NCBI GenBank assembly: GCA_002423025.1
Contig: DIUN01000020.1
Span: forward strand, 19,509-34,317
Source of the DNA: Sphingomonadales bacterium UBA6157
Lineage (GTDB): Bacteria; Pseudomonadota; Alphaproteobacteria; Sphingomonadales; Sphingomonadaceae
Direction: 5' to 3'
DNA: 14,809 nt
Part shown: positions 7,331 through 13,042 of the stretch, piece after piece
How the letters are laid out: each line of letters starts with the position of its first letter
Numbering within the stretch: the stretch's first letter is position 1
The notes under the pieces: generated by a model
The model's database searches: none
What the model was told of the DNA's origin: nothing
What the model saw: the letters and a program-made list of their open reading frames with translations, nothing else
Position numbers and translations under genes: made by a program

Positions 7331-8064
7331 AATGTTGGGTGGGTTGACCCAAGAATCTTAAAAATCTTGGCGCTAAGTTCAAGGCATTCGTCCCAACCAG
7401 TGGTATAATTCGTCGGGGTGAGACAAAGTGTGACGACGATCACGAGGCCTTCGTCCATCGCTCTCCTTATTTCTCCAAATAGAATAGCGATGAACTCATC
7501 CGAAAACATCGGGAGCCATTTCGCATCCTCTGATGAGGAGTTTTCTAACTCAAAAAAGAAATAATCGAGATCAATATTGACGATCCACGGCGCTGATTCT
7601 TTTCGAAGCCAATAGAGAAGGTTTGACGGAACTTCGTCTCCGCGCGAGCGAAATGTCCTAGGATGGTCGGGAGCGTCACCGTCGCAGTGATCAATGCTCC
7701 TTACTACACTGACCTGCTTCCCAAACTTTGCAAGATAAATTGATAAATAATTGTCCCATCGAAACAGCAGGCTATTGCTGCCTGACAATGCAACGGTGGC
7801 GTTGAGATAGTTTTCTACGGATAGCCTTCGCAGATCAGGCATTTCATTCAAATGTGCGTCAAGATTGGCGCTGAGGCAATCTGTATGACGGTCGATGTGC
7901 AAGATCGAATGCCGAGTTTCGTAAAGATCGATTTTCTGCTGCCAGCACCAAAGGGCGGCGCGATGATTATCCATCAAAAAGACGTTGCCGTCGCGCCAGA
8001 GCAAGTTCTGATTGACAGATCCAGAGTAGCGCTTCCCCAGAAACGGAATGAGATGTTTTGGCAT
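7327..8064 (-). CDS. UPF0489 / peptide arginase family protein
   Basis: A 245-residue protein matching the UPF0489 family, whose characterised bacterial members (peptide arginases) hydrolyse arginine side chains in peptides to ornithine. The metal-binding set of the arginase fold is complete: MDNHRAALW (Asp32, His34), HIDRHTD (His56, Asp58, His60, Asp62) and NIDLDYF (Asp165, Asp167). The two Mn ions would activate water for guanidinium hydrolysis. There is no signal peptide, so it is cytoplasmic. The ATG at 8064 is preceded in frame by a TAA two codons upstream, so no longer form is possible. It has no Shine-Dalgarno; a TATAAT box lies 5 nt before the ATG. Codon use is less GC-biased than in the surrounding core genes, suggesting acquisition. 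No RiPP precursor or radical SAM enzyme is nearby, so its substrate is unknown. Confidence 0.85.
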   Translation of the reverse strand: MPKHLIPFLGKRYSGSVNQNLLWRDGNVFLMDNHRAALWCWQQKIDLYETRHSILHIDRHTDCLSANLDAHLNEMPDLRRLSVENYLNATVALSGSNSLLFRWDNYLSIYLAKFGKQVSVVRSIDHCDGDAPDHPRTFRSRGDEVPSNLLYWLRKESAPWIVNIDLDYFFFELENSSSEDAKWLPMFSDEFIAILFGEIRRAMDEGLVIVVTLCLTPTNYTTGWDECLELSAKIFKILGSTHPTL

Positions 8065-8069
8065 GCCTG

Positions 8070-8099
8070 ATTATAGACGGGGTTCACAGGCCAAGACAA
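8070..8099 (-). promoter_or_regulatory. Sigma70-type promoter for the peptide-arginase gene, probably leaderless
   Basis: On the minus strand a perfect TATAAT (8070-8075) lies 18 bp downstream of TTGTCT (8094-8099, 4 of 6 matches to TTGACA). Only 5 nt separate the -10 box from the ATG at 8064, so transcription should start at or within a base or two of the ATG. No ribosome-binding site fits between them, which is consistent with a leaderless mRNA. Confidence 0.55.
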
Positions 8100-8256
8100 C
8101 GGCAACCTCGCGCGTAAGCCAAGTCCACGAAGAGGTTCTTTTATAAGATAGCGCGAGCTTACCGGTATGGCCGGGCGCGACGCGAACGCCTGTGCGGCAG
8201 AAGTCTTGACACGTCCCGCAGTGCTGTCTCGCTATTGATGATTTATAAATATAGTT
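8100..8256. other. Intergenic region between the two accessory genes
   Basis: No gene seen. A perfect TTGACA occurs at 8206-8211 on the plus strand, but no acceptable -10 box follows at 16-18 bp and no plus-strand gene lies downstream. The part next to the minus-strand stop (8240-8256) is AT-rich without a hairpin plus T-run. Confidence 0.4.
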
Positions 8257-8667
8257 TTATTCCAAGGTTTGATCCATTAGCTGTTCAAATACTCTAATTA
8301 TATGAAAATTAATTTTTTGTTTTACGTCGTTTTCGTTTACAGCGCCAAGCAGAATAATCTCATTTCGAACGCCATTTGCTATCATTCCTGCCCCTACAGC
8401 AACGCTGCCCTGCACTTTTATGTCTTCGCCAAACGGATCTATTTTTCGTATGAGGACCTCATCAACGCCCAATTTTGCCGCGCTCTTTAGACTCTCAAAA
8501 AAGCGAGCGACCAATTCTGGACTATCTGCGTGCTTAGTATACTTGATATCATGCTGAACTTCGTCAATTGCAATATGCAGGACTGTTCTCGCGCGCAAAG
8601 ACGCTTCAGAAATAAGATAGGCGGTTTCTTCTTCTCTGGCTTTCTTACGCTTAAAATAACCGAACAT
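8257..8667 (-). CDS. Hypothetical charged protein, AT-rich gene, unknown family
   Basis: A 136-residue protein that I do not recognise. It starts MFGYFKRKKAREEETAYL with a strongly basic then acidic N-terminus, followed by an amphipathic helix-rich region (LRARTVLHIAIDEVQHDI, LVARFFESLKSAAKLGVDEV) and a strand-rich middle with KVQGSVAVGAGM. There is no signal peptide or membrane helix. Two ATGs compete: GAGGG at 8677-8681 abuts the first (8676) but is 9 nt from the second (8667), so the second is the better start. The DNA is strikingly AT-rich for this window: 14 of 60 bases are G or C in 8281-8340. Together with the adjacent arginase-family gene this suggests horizontal origin. It is a stand-alone gene with no terminator seen. 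Confidence 0.65.
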   Translation of the reverse strand: MFGYFKRKKAREEETAYLISEASLRARTVLHIAIDEVQHDIKYTKHADSPELVARFFESLKSAAKLGVDEVLIRKIDPFGEDIKVQGSVAVGAGMIANGVRNEIILLGAVNENDVKQKINFHIIRVFEQLMDQTLE

Positions 8668-8676
8668 TTTTTCCAT

Positions 8677-9090
8677 CCCTCGACGTGTGCCACTTCATCG
8701 TTAGTTTATCGTTGCAATTAGCATAAGCGTGACCTTCGAATAAGAGGGTGGCGCAAGCGTCGTTAAGGGTGTTGAGGGTCTCGAGAATGTTACAGTCAGT
8801 CTATCGCGATGACCCGATATGCTCAAGATCTCGCAGCAGATCACGCTCAGCCAGTTGTCCGGAACCCCTAACATCGACCCATGCTCAGCCGATCAAGCGC
8901 CAGCAGCGTGAAGGCTGTTGCGGATATCCGGGCCAGACAAACGAACGGCCGCTTCTGTACAAAACTCAGGATTTCGCGAACGTCCTGTACGAGGCGCGAA
9001 GTTGACTCTCTATCGCTTGAGCAAACCGGTAAAATTCTGATCCTTACCCGGCTACTTTGCGTTTTATTCGTTCACGATCAAACCCTGCCC
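8677..9090. other. Intergenic stretch without a convincing gene
   Basis: About 400 bp with no frame that has both a ribosome-binding site and a protein-like translation. On the minus strand a run from about 8870 to 8690 reads plausibly as protein but is broken by a TAG at 8801-8803. It may be remnant DNA. A weak imperfect hairpin (CCGGTAA with TTACCCGG) lies at about 9026-9052. No tRNA or integrase was seen. Confidence 0.35.
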
Positions 9091-9105
9091 TCCGTCCCGG
9101 ACGGA
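9091..9105. repeat. 15-bp palindrome, operator-like
   Basis: TCCGTCC-C-GGACGGA is a perfect 7-bp inverted repeat around one central base. It lies 86 bp upstream of the alpha/beta hydrolase ATG and about 26 bp upstream of that gene's likely -35 box, a position compatible with an operator or activator site. It is followed by a run of eight C (9112-9119). Confidence 0.4.
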
Positions 9106-9131
9106 AGAACACCCCCCCCTAAACCACCACC

Positions 9132-9159
9132 TTGCCGCTCCCCCTCGCCCGCCTATGAT
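9132..9159 (+). promoter_or_regulatory. Candidate promoter for the hydrolase / secreted protein pair
   Basis: TTGCCG (9132-9137, 4 of 6 consensus matches) and TATGAT (9154-9159, 5 of 6) are separated by 16 bp. The predicted start of transcription, about 9166, would leave a 25-nt leader containing GGGAG ahead of the ATG at 9192. Confidence 0.45.
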
Positions 9160-9191
9160 GGCCGCAACACCATCCTTGGGAGTTCCAAACC

Positions 9192-10178
9192 ATGCCTTAC
9201 GTCCGTCCTGATGTGCAGGCCCTGCTGGCCATGCTTGCCGCCCAGCCCGGCCCGCAGATGAACGAGGTGGAGCCGGCCGTGGCCCGCCAGATGTACATCG
9301 CCATGGCGCAGCTGGCGGATCCGCCGCGCGGCGAGCTGGCCGAGGTGAAGGACCTGGCCATCCCCGGCCATGCCAGCGAGGGGCACTCCGGCCACCCGAT
9401 TCCGGCGCGGCTCTACCGGCCCAACACCCATATCACGCCCGCGCCGGTGCTGCTGTTCTTCCACGGCGGCGGCTGGGTGATCGGGGATCTGGACACCCAT
9501 GATTCGGCCTGTGCCGAGATCGCCCGTGGCCTGAACATGACCGTGGTGTCCGTCGATTATCGGCTGGCTCCCGAGCATCGCTTCCCCGCCGCCGCCGAGG
9601 ATTGCCTTGCCGCCACGCGCTGGCTGGCCAACAGCCCCGGCGAGATCGGCCATGCCGTGTCCGGCATCATTCCGGCTGGAGACAGCGCCGGCGGCAACCT
9701 TGCCGCCATCGTCAGCCAGCAGCTCAACCACACGCTGCCGGTGCCGATTCTGGCGCAATGGCTGATCTATCCGGGCGTGGACATGACCGCCGAAACCGGA
9801 TCGATGCAGGACTTTGCCGAGGGCTATCTGCTCACCCGCGCCAGCATGGAGTGGTTCACCGCGCACTACATCAGCGATGCTTCCGAGCTGGTCAGCCCGC
9901 TGGCCTCGCCGATCTTTTCCGATCTGGCCAACCAGCCGCCGACTCTGGTGTTCACCTGCGGGCTCGATCCGCTGCGGGACCAGGGCCGCGCCTATGCCGC
10001 CAAGCTGGTGACCGCCGGGGTGCGCACGCTGTTCCGCGAGGCCGAGGGCCAGGTGCATGGCAGCCTCACCCTGCGCGCTGGCATCCCGTCTGCCCAGGAT
10101 GATCTCCATGCCAACCTCCGGGCGCTGAAGCTGCTGATTGACGAGTCCATCGCCGCGCACGCTGCCAAAGCGGCCTGA
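9192..10178 (+). CDS. Alpha/beta hydrolase, hormone-sensitive-lipase family esterase
   Basis: A 328-residue cytoplasmic esterase or lipase of the HSL (bacterial family IV) type. The oxyanion motif HGGGW is at 91-95, the nucleophile Ser165 is in GDSAGG (163-168), the acid is Asp259 in CGLDPLRDQG and the base is His289 in QVHGS. VDYRLAPEHRFPAA (121-134) is a further family hallmark. GGGAG lies 9 nt before the ATG. There is no signal peptide. Such enzymes hydrolyse short-chain acyl esters; the natural substrate cannot be read from sequence. The stop overlaps the ATG of the next gene as TGATG, so the two are co-translated. Confidence 0.92.
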   Translation: MPYVRPDVQALLAMLAAQPGPQMNEVEPAVARQMYIAMAQLADPPRGELAEVKDLAIPGHASEGHSGHPIPARLYRPNTHITPAPVLLFFHGGGWVIGDLDTHDSACAEIARGLNMTVVSVDYRLAPEHRFPAAAEDCLAATRWLANSPGEIGHAVSGIIPAGDSAGGNLAAIVSQQLNHTLPVPILAQWLIYPGVDMTAETGSMQDFAEGYLLTRASMEWFTAHYISDASELVSPLASPIFSDLANQPPTLVFTCGLDPLRDQGRAYAAKLVTAGVRTLFREAEGQVHGSLTLRAGIPSAQDDLHANLRALKLLIDESIAAHAAKAA

Positions 10179-10924
10179 TGCTTCCAGCTCGCGCTGCGCT
10201 GCTCTCGCTGGCCCTGCTCGCTGCCGCTCCGGCGGCGGCGCAGCAGGTGCCGGCGGAGCAGATTGCGGCGCAGGCCGAGGCCATGCGCCAGCTCTGGCGC
10301 AACACGGCGGGCAAGCCGGTGAACCTGCAGCTGCCGCTGTTTGGCGCCATGCTGCGCTTCAGCCTGCCGGCGCAGTATCTCATCAAGTTCCAGGGGGAAA
10401 CGCCGGACCAGTTTCTGGTGGAATATGCCCCTGACGGGCAGAGCCTGGAGGATTGGCAGAGCCTGCTCACCGTGCGGGCGTGGCGCGGCATCGGCGCTGC
10501 CAACATGACCAGCGCCGCCGTGGCGGACCGGCTGTTCCACCCGCGCAAGGATTGCCCGGAGGGCCCGGTGTATCGCACGCTGGGGGAGAAGCCGCTGGCG
10601 CCGGGCGTGACCATCACCACCGTGGCGTTCGGCTGCGCGGCACTGCCCAAGGGCGCTTACCCCGCGGCGCAGGCCGGCGCGGGCGAGCAGGACTTCCTGT
10701 GGCTGCTGCGCGATTCCGAGAATTTCTACGCCATCAAGTTCAGCCAGCGCGGGCCGGCCTGGCAGGTGGACGAGCCGCCTATTCCGCTGGCCGAGGCCGA
10801 GGCCCAGCTTGCCCGCTTCGGGCCACCGCTGCTCTGCGCCGCTGCCGAGCCGGCGCCGGGCTGCGCCGATGTGCTGGCGCTGCAAGGCGGCCGCGCCGCG
10901 CCGATGGCCAGCCCGCAACCATAA
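10178..10924 (+). CDS. Secreted protein of unknown function
   Basis: A 248-residue protein with a clear Sec signal peptide: MLPARAALLSLALLAAAPAAA with probable cleavage before QQ (about residue 21/22). The mature part has no membrane helix. Cysteines in KDCPEGP, AFGCAALPKG, LLCAAAEPA and GCADV could pair in the periplasm. The segment NFYAIKFSQRGPAW and the preceding FLWLLRDSE look like a beta-rich core. I recognise no named family. It is translationally coupled to the upstream esterase (TGATG), so the two may act on related substrates on either side of the membrane, which is inference only. The extreme C-terminus is Ala/Pro-rich and probably disordered. Confidence 0.75.
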   Translation: MLPARAALLSLALLAAAPAAAQQVPAEQIAAQAEAMRQLWRNTAGKPVNLQLPLFGAMLRFSLPAQYLIKFQGETPDQFLVEYAPDGQSLEDWQSLLTVRAWRGIGAANMTSAAVADRLFHPRKDCPEGPVYRTLGEKPLAPGVTITTVAFGCAALPKGAYPAAQAGAGEQDFLWLLRDSENFYAIKFSQRGPAWQVDEPPIPLAEAEAQLARFGPPLLCAAAEPAPGCADVLALQGGRAAPMASPQP

Positions 10925-10975
10925 TGATTCCGGCCATGGACTTTGGGCCATGTTTTCCCACATGAAGGCGGCAGC

Positions 10976-11464
10976 ATGATCACCATCACTCCCCGCCTCC
11001 ACCCCTCTGGCCTGCCCTATCGCCCCGGCGTCGGCGTGCTGCTGCTCAATCCGCAGCGGCAGGTTTTCGTCGGCCAGCGGCTCGATTCCAAGCTGGAGGC
11101 CTGGCAGATGCCCCAGGGCGGCATCGATGAAGGCGAGGACGCGCGCACCGCCGCGCTGCGCGAGCTGGAGGAGGAGACCGGCGTGGCGCCGCGCCTCGTC
11201 CAGATCATCGCCGAGACGCCGCACTGGCACCATTATGACCTGCCGGACGACATGATCGGCACCATCTGGAAAGGCCGCTACTGTGGCCAGCGCCAGAAAT
11301 GGTTCTCGCTCAACTTCCTCGGCTCAGACGCCGATGTGCAGATCCAGACCAAGCACCCGGAATTCAAAGCCTGGCGCTGGGCCGAAATCGACGAACTGGT
11401 GGACCTCGCCGTCCCCTTCAAGCGCGACCTCTACACCGACATCCTGAAGGCGCTGGAGCTCTAA
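10976..11464 (+). CDS. rppH: RNA pyrophosphohydrolase (Nudix)
   Basis: A 162-residue Nudix hydrolase that removes pyrophosphate from 5'-triphosphorylated mRNA, starting 5'-end-dependent decay. The Nudix box GX5EX7REUXEEXGU is complete: GGIDEGEDARTAALRELEEE followed by TGV. RppH hallmarks are also present: an N-terminal YRPGVGVLLLN, WQMPQGGIDEGE, the GQRQKWFSL strand and a C-terminal FKRDLYTDIL. The ATG at 10976 is chosen over one at 10943 because GAAGGCGG lies just upstream and the resulting N-terminus fits the family. It follows the secreted-protein gene by 51 nt and may share its transcript. The stop codon overlaps the stop of the convergent DUF559 gene, and a repeat hairpin begins 6 nt downstream. 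Confidence 0.93.
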   Translation: MITITPRLHPSGLPYRPGVGVLLLNPQRQVFVGQRLDSKLEAWQMPQGGIDEGEDARTAALRELEEETGVAPRLVQIIAETPHWHHYDLPDDMIGTIWKGRYCGQRQKWFSLNFLGSDADVQIQTKHPEFKAWRWAEIDELVDLAVPFKRDLYTDILKALEL

Positions 11465-11862
11465 CGACTCCCTCCCCCCTGCGGGGAGGGCGACTCGGCA
11501 CCAGCCGAGCGGGGTGGGGGTCCGGACGCCGGAAGCAGGGCGCCGATCGCCCGCCAGACCGACTGCCTGTCGGCCAGCACATCAGCATTCGCAAACCGCA
11601 CAACCCTGTAGCCCTGCGCGCCCAACCATGCCGTCCGCGCTGTATCCGCTGCAGACGTCAGCGCATGGGATGGCCCATCCACCTCCACGACCAGCCGCGC
11701 GGAATGCGAGGCAAAATCAGCGATATAGAGCGGCTCGAACACCACCTGCCGCCGGAAATGCCAGGCATCGAGCGGCGGTGACCGCAGGATTGTCCAGAGC
11801 ACCGCTTCAGCGGGCGTGAGCGCACGGCGCATGGCGCGGGCATTTTGCGCGAGGCTGGGCAT
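11461..11862 (-). CDS. DUF559 endonuclease-like protein
   Basis: A 133-residue protein of the DUF559 family, related to Vsr-type and PD-(D/E)XK nucleases. Family positions are intact: TPAEAVLWTILR (Glu20), FRRQ (36-39), YIADF (Asp49), VVEVDG (Glu60, Asp62) with His66, then DTARTAWLGAQGYRVVRF. Nothing is obviously inactivated, so a metal-dependent nuclease is possible, though no activity is established for most members. The last 20 codons (residues 114-132 and the terminal Arg) are encoded by a 57-bp palindromic repeat whose inverted second copy lies 39 nt upstream of the ATG. I see no ribosome-binding site; Met11 (MRRALTPAEA) is an alternative start. The gene converges on rppH and follows thiSG on the same strand. 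Confidence 0.85.
   Translation of the reverse strand: MPSLAQNARAMRRALTPAEAVLWTILRSPPLDAWHFRRQVVFEPLYIADFASHSARLVVEVDGPSHALTSAADTARTAWLGAQGYRVVRFANADVLADRQSVWRAIGALLPASGPPPRSAGAESPSPQGGGSR
11467..11523 (+). repeat. 57-bp two-hairpin palindromic repeat, copy 1
   Basis: It contains two perfect hairpins: CCCTCCCC (11470-11477) with GGGGAGGG (11483-11490), and CTCGGC (11494-11499) with GCCGAG (11504-11509), followed by GCGGGGTGGGGGT. It matches copy 2 (11902-11958) in inverted orientation at 54 of 57 positions. It starts 3 nt after the rppH stop, so its first hairpin could also terminate or protect that mRNA, and it encodes the tail of the DUF559 protein on the other strand. Confidence 0.9.
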
Positions 11863-11901
11863 GGGGCATCGTTGCGGATGGCGGCGGGTTCAGCAAGAGC
11901 G

Positions 11902-11958
11902 GAACCCCCACCCCGCTCGGCTGGAGCCGAGTCGCCCTCCCCGCAAGGGGGAGGGAGT
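11902..11958 (-). repeat. 57-bp two-hairpin palindromic repeat, copy 2 (inverted)
   Basis: Reverse-complement partner of copy 1, differing at three positions (one in the first loop, one in the second loop, one near the end). The stems are unchanged, so differences fall only where base pairing is unaffected. It lies 20 nt after the thiSG stop and 39 nt before the DUF559 start, and may terminate thiSG transcription. Such GC-rich repeats are commonly multicopy in alphaproteobacterial genomes. Confidence 0.9.
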
Positions 11959-11978
11959 TGCCCGAGGAACTGGGTTCT

Positions 11979-12953
11979 TTAGATCAGCCCGGCCAGCGGT
12001 GAACTCGGGTCGGCGTAGCGCCGCCGTGCCATCCGGCCGGCGCGATAGGCCAGACGGCCGCTCTCCACCGCCAGCTTCATGGCGCGGGCCATCAGCACCG
12101 GGTCCTTCGCCTCGGCAATCGCGGTGTTCATCAGCACGCCGGCGCAGCCCAGCTCCATGGCTGCCGCTGCATCGGAGGCCGTGCCAACGCCGGCATCGAC
12201 CAGCACCGGCACCTTTGCGCCCTCGATGATCATGCGGATCGTCACCGGGTTCTGCACGCCCAGCCCAGAGCCGATCAGCGAGCCCAGGGGCATGATGGCG
12301 CAGGCGCCAAGGTCTTCCAGCTTCTTCGCGGCGATCGGGTCGTCGGCGCAATAGACCATCACGTCAAAACCGTCCTTCACCAGGATCTCGGTGGCGCGCA
12401 GCGTCTCCTGCATGTCCGGATAGAGCGTGCGGGCCTCGCCGAGCACCTCCAGCTTCACCAGGTTCCAGCCGCCAGCCTCGCGCGCCAACCGTAGCGTGCG
12501 CACGGCATCGTCGCCCGTGAAGCAGCCGGCGGTGTTGGGCAGGTAAGTGACTTTCTTCGGGTCGATGAAATCGGTCAGCATCGGCTGGCCCTTGTCCATC
12601 ACGTTCACCCGGCGCACCGCCACCGTCACGATCTCGGCGCCCGAGGCCTCCAGCGCCGCGGCGTTCTGCGCAAAGTCCTTGTACTTGCCGGTGCCGACGA
12701 TGAGGCGCGAGCGGAACTTGCGGCCCGCCACTTCCCAGCCATCATCATCCTGCCCGCCGCCCACGAAGTGCACGATCTCCAGCTTGTCCCCCTCCGCCAG
12801 CAGCACCTCGCCAAAGGTGGAGCGCGGCACGATCTCGAGGTTGCGCTCCACGGCCACCTTGGCGGCATCCAGTTCCAGCTCGGCAAGCAGCGCGGCGATG
12901 CTGGTGGCGGGAGCGATGCGGCGGGGTTCGCCATTCAGGGACAGGCTGATCAT
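11979..12953 (-). CDS. thiSG: Sulfur carrier protein ThiS fused to thiazole synthase ThiG
   Basis: A 324-residue bifunctional protein of thiamine biosynthesis. Residues 1-67 are ThiS (MISLSLNGEPRRI ... VERNLEIVPRS ... GDKLEIVHFVGGG), the ubiquitin-like sulfur carrier. Residues about 72-324 are ThiG, a TIM barrel that builds the thiazole phosphate from DXP, dehydroglycine and the ThiS thiocarboxylate; the Schiff-base lysine is Lys167 in NLVKLEVLGEA, with phosphate-binding loops ending in PVLVDAGVGTASDA. The ThiS diglycine (GGG, 65-67) is internal here. The ATG at 12953 is supported by AGGAGG 3 nt upstream; the open frame beyond it is not ThiS-like. It is divergent from aroQ, with 89 nt between. 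No TPP riboswitch fits in that space. A known fusion type in Proteobacteria. Confidence 0.94.
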   Translation of the reverse strand: MISLSLNGEPRRIAPATSIAALLAELELDAAKVAVERNLEIVPRSTFGEVLLAEGDKLEIVHFVGGGQDDDGWEVAGRKFRSRLIVGTGKYKDFAQNAAALEASGAEIVTVAVRRVNVMDKGQPMLTDFIDPKKVTYLPNTAGCFTGDDAVRTLRLAREAGGWNLVKLEVLGEARTLYPDMQETLRATEILVKDGFDVMVYCADDPIAAKKLEDLGACAIMPLGSLIGSGLGVQNPVTIRMIIEGAKVPVLVDAGVGTASDAAAAMELGCAGVLMNTAIAEAKDPVLMARAMKLAVESGRLAYRAGRMARRRYADPSSPLAGLI

Positions 12954-13029
12954 GCGCCTCCTATGCCGCGCGGCGGGCCGGCACGAAAGCCCCCTCATCC
13001 AAGCCAGTGGCGTTCTGCCCCGCACCCCC

Positions 13030-13035
13030 TATAAT
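13030..13035 (+). promoter_or_regulatory. -10 box of aroQ, probably leaderless
   Basis: A perfect TATAAT lies 7 nt before the aroQ ATG, and the gap contains no Shine-Dalgarno. Transcription would start at or next to the ATG. The -35 region 17 bp upstream (GTGGCG, 13007-13012) is weak. Confidence 0.5.
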
Positions 13036-13042
13036 CACGGCC

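Larger units (their letters stand above)
11467..11958. mobile_element. Putative DUF559 cassette bounded by inverted repeats
   Basis: A 492-bp unit: inverted 57-bp repeat, DUF559 gene, inverted 57-bp repeat. The boundaries fall directly behind the stop codons of the two flanking genes rppH and thiSG. No target-site duplication can be recognised with confidence, and no transposase other than the DUF559 protein itself is present. The mobile nature is a hypothesis drawn from the layout, which resembles that of REP-associated transposase units. Confidence 0.35.

Noticed and set aside
8206..8236. TTGACA as a plus-strand promoter
   Set aside because: No acceptable -10 box at 16-19 bp and no plus-strand gene downstream; likely chance.
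8302..8490. 62-codon plus-strand frame with a hydrophobic start
   Set aside because: Antisense to the 8257-8667 gene, no ribosome-binding site; its aromatic-rich translation reflects AT-rich DNA.
8690..8870. Protein-like run on the minus strand upstream of the 8257-8667 gene
   Set aside because: It is interrupted by TAG at 8801-8803 and lacks a start and a ribosome-binding site; at most a remnant, too short to assign.
9153..10160. Open frame (335 codons) antisense to the alpha/beta hydrolase
   Set aside because: It covers a complete HSL-family gene with all catalytic motifs; the antisense translation resembles no protein.
9992..11233. Long open frame (413 codons) on the minus strand across the hydrolase, secreted protein and rppH
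   Set aside because: It runs antisense through three well-supported genes; long antisense frames are expected at this GC content, and its translation is low-complexity and Arg/Gly/His-rich without domains.
12954..13042. TPP riboswitch ahead of thiSG
   Set aside because: The 89-nt divergent space shows none of the conserved THI-box elements and is too short alongside the aroQ promoter.
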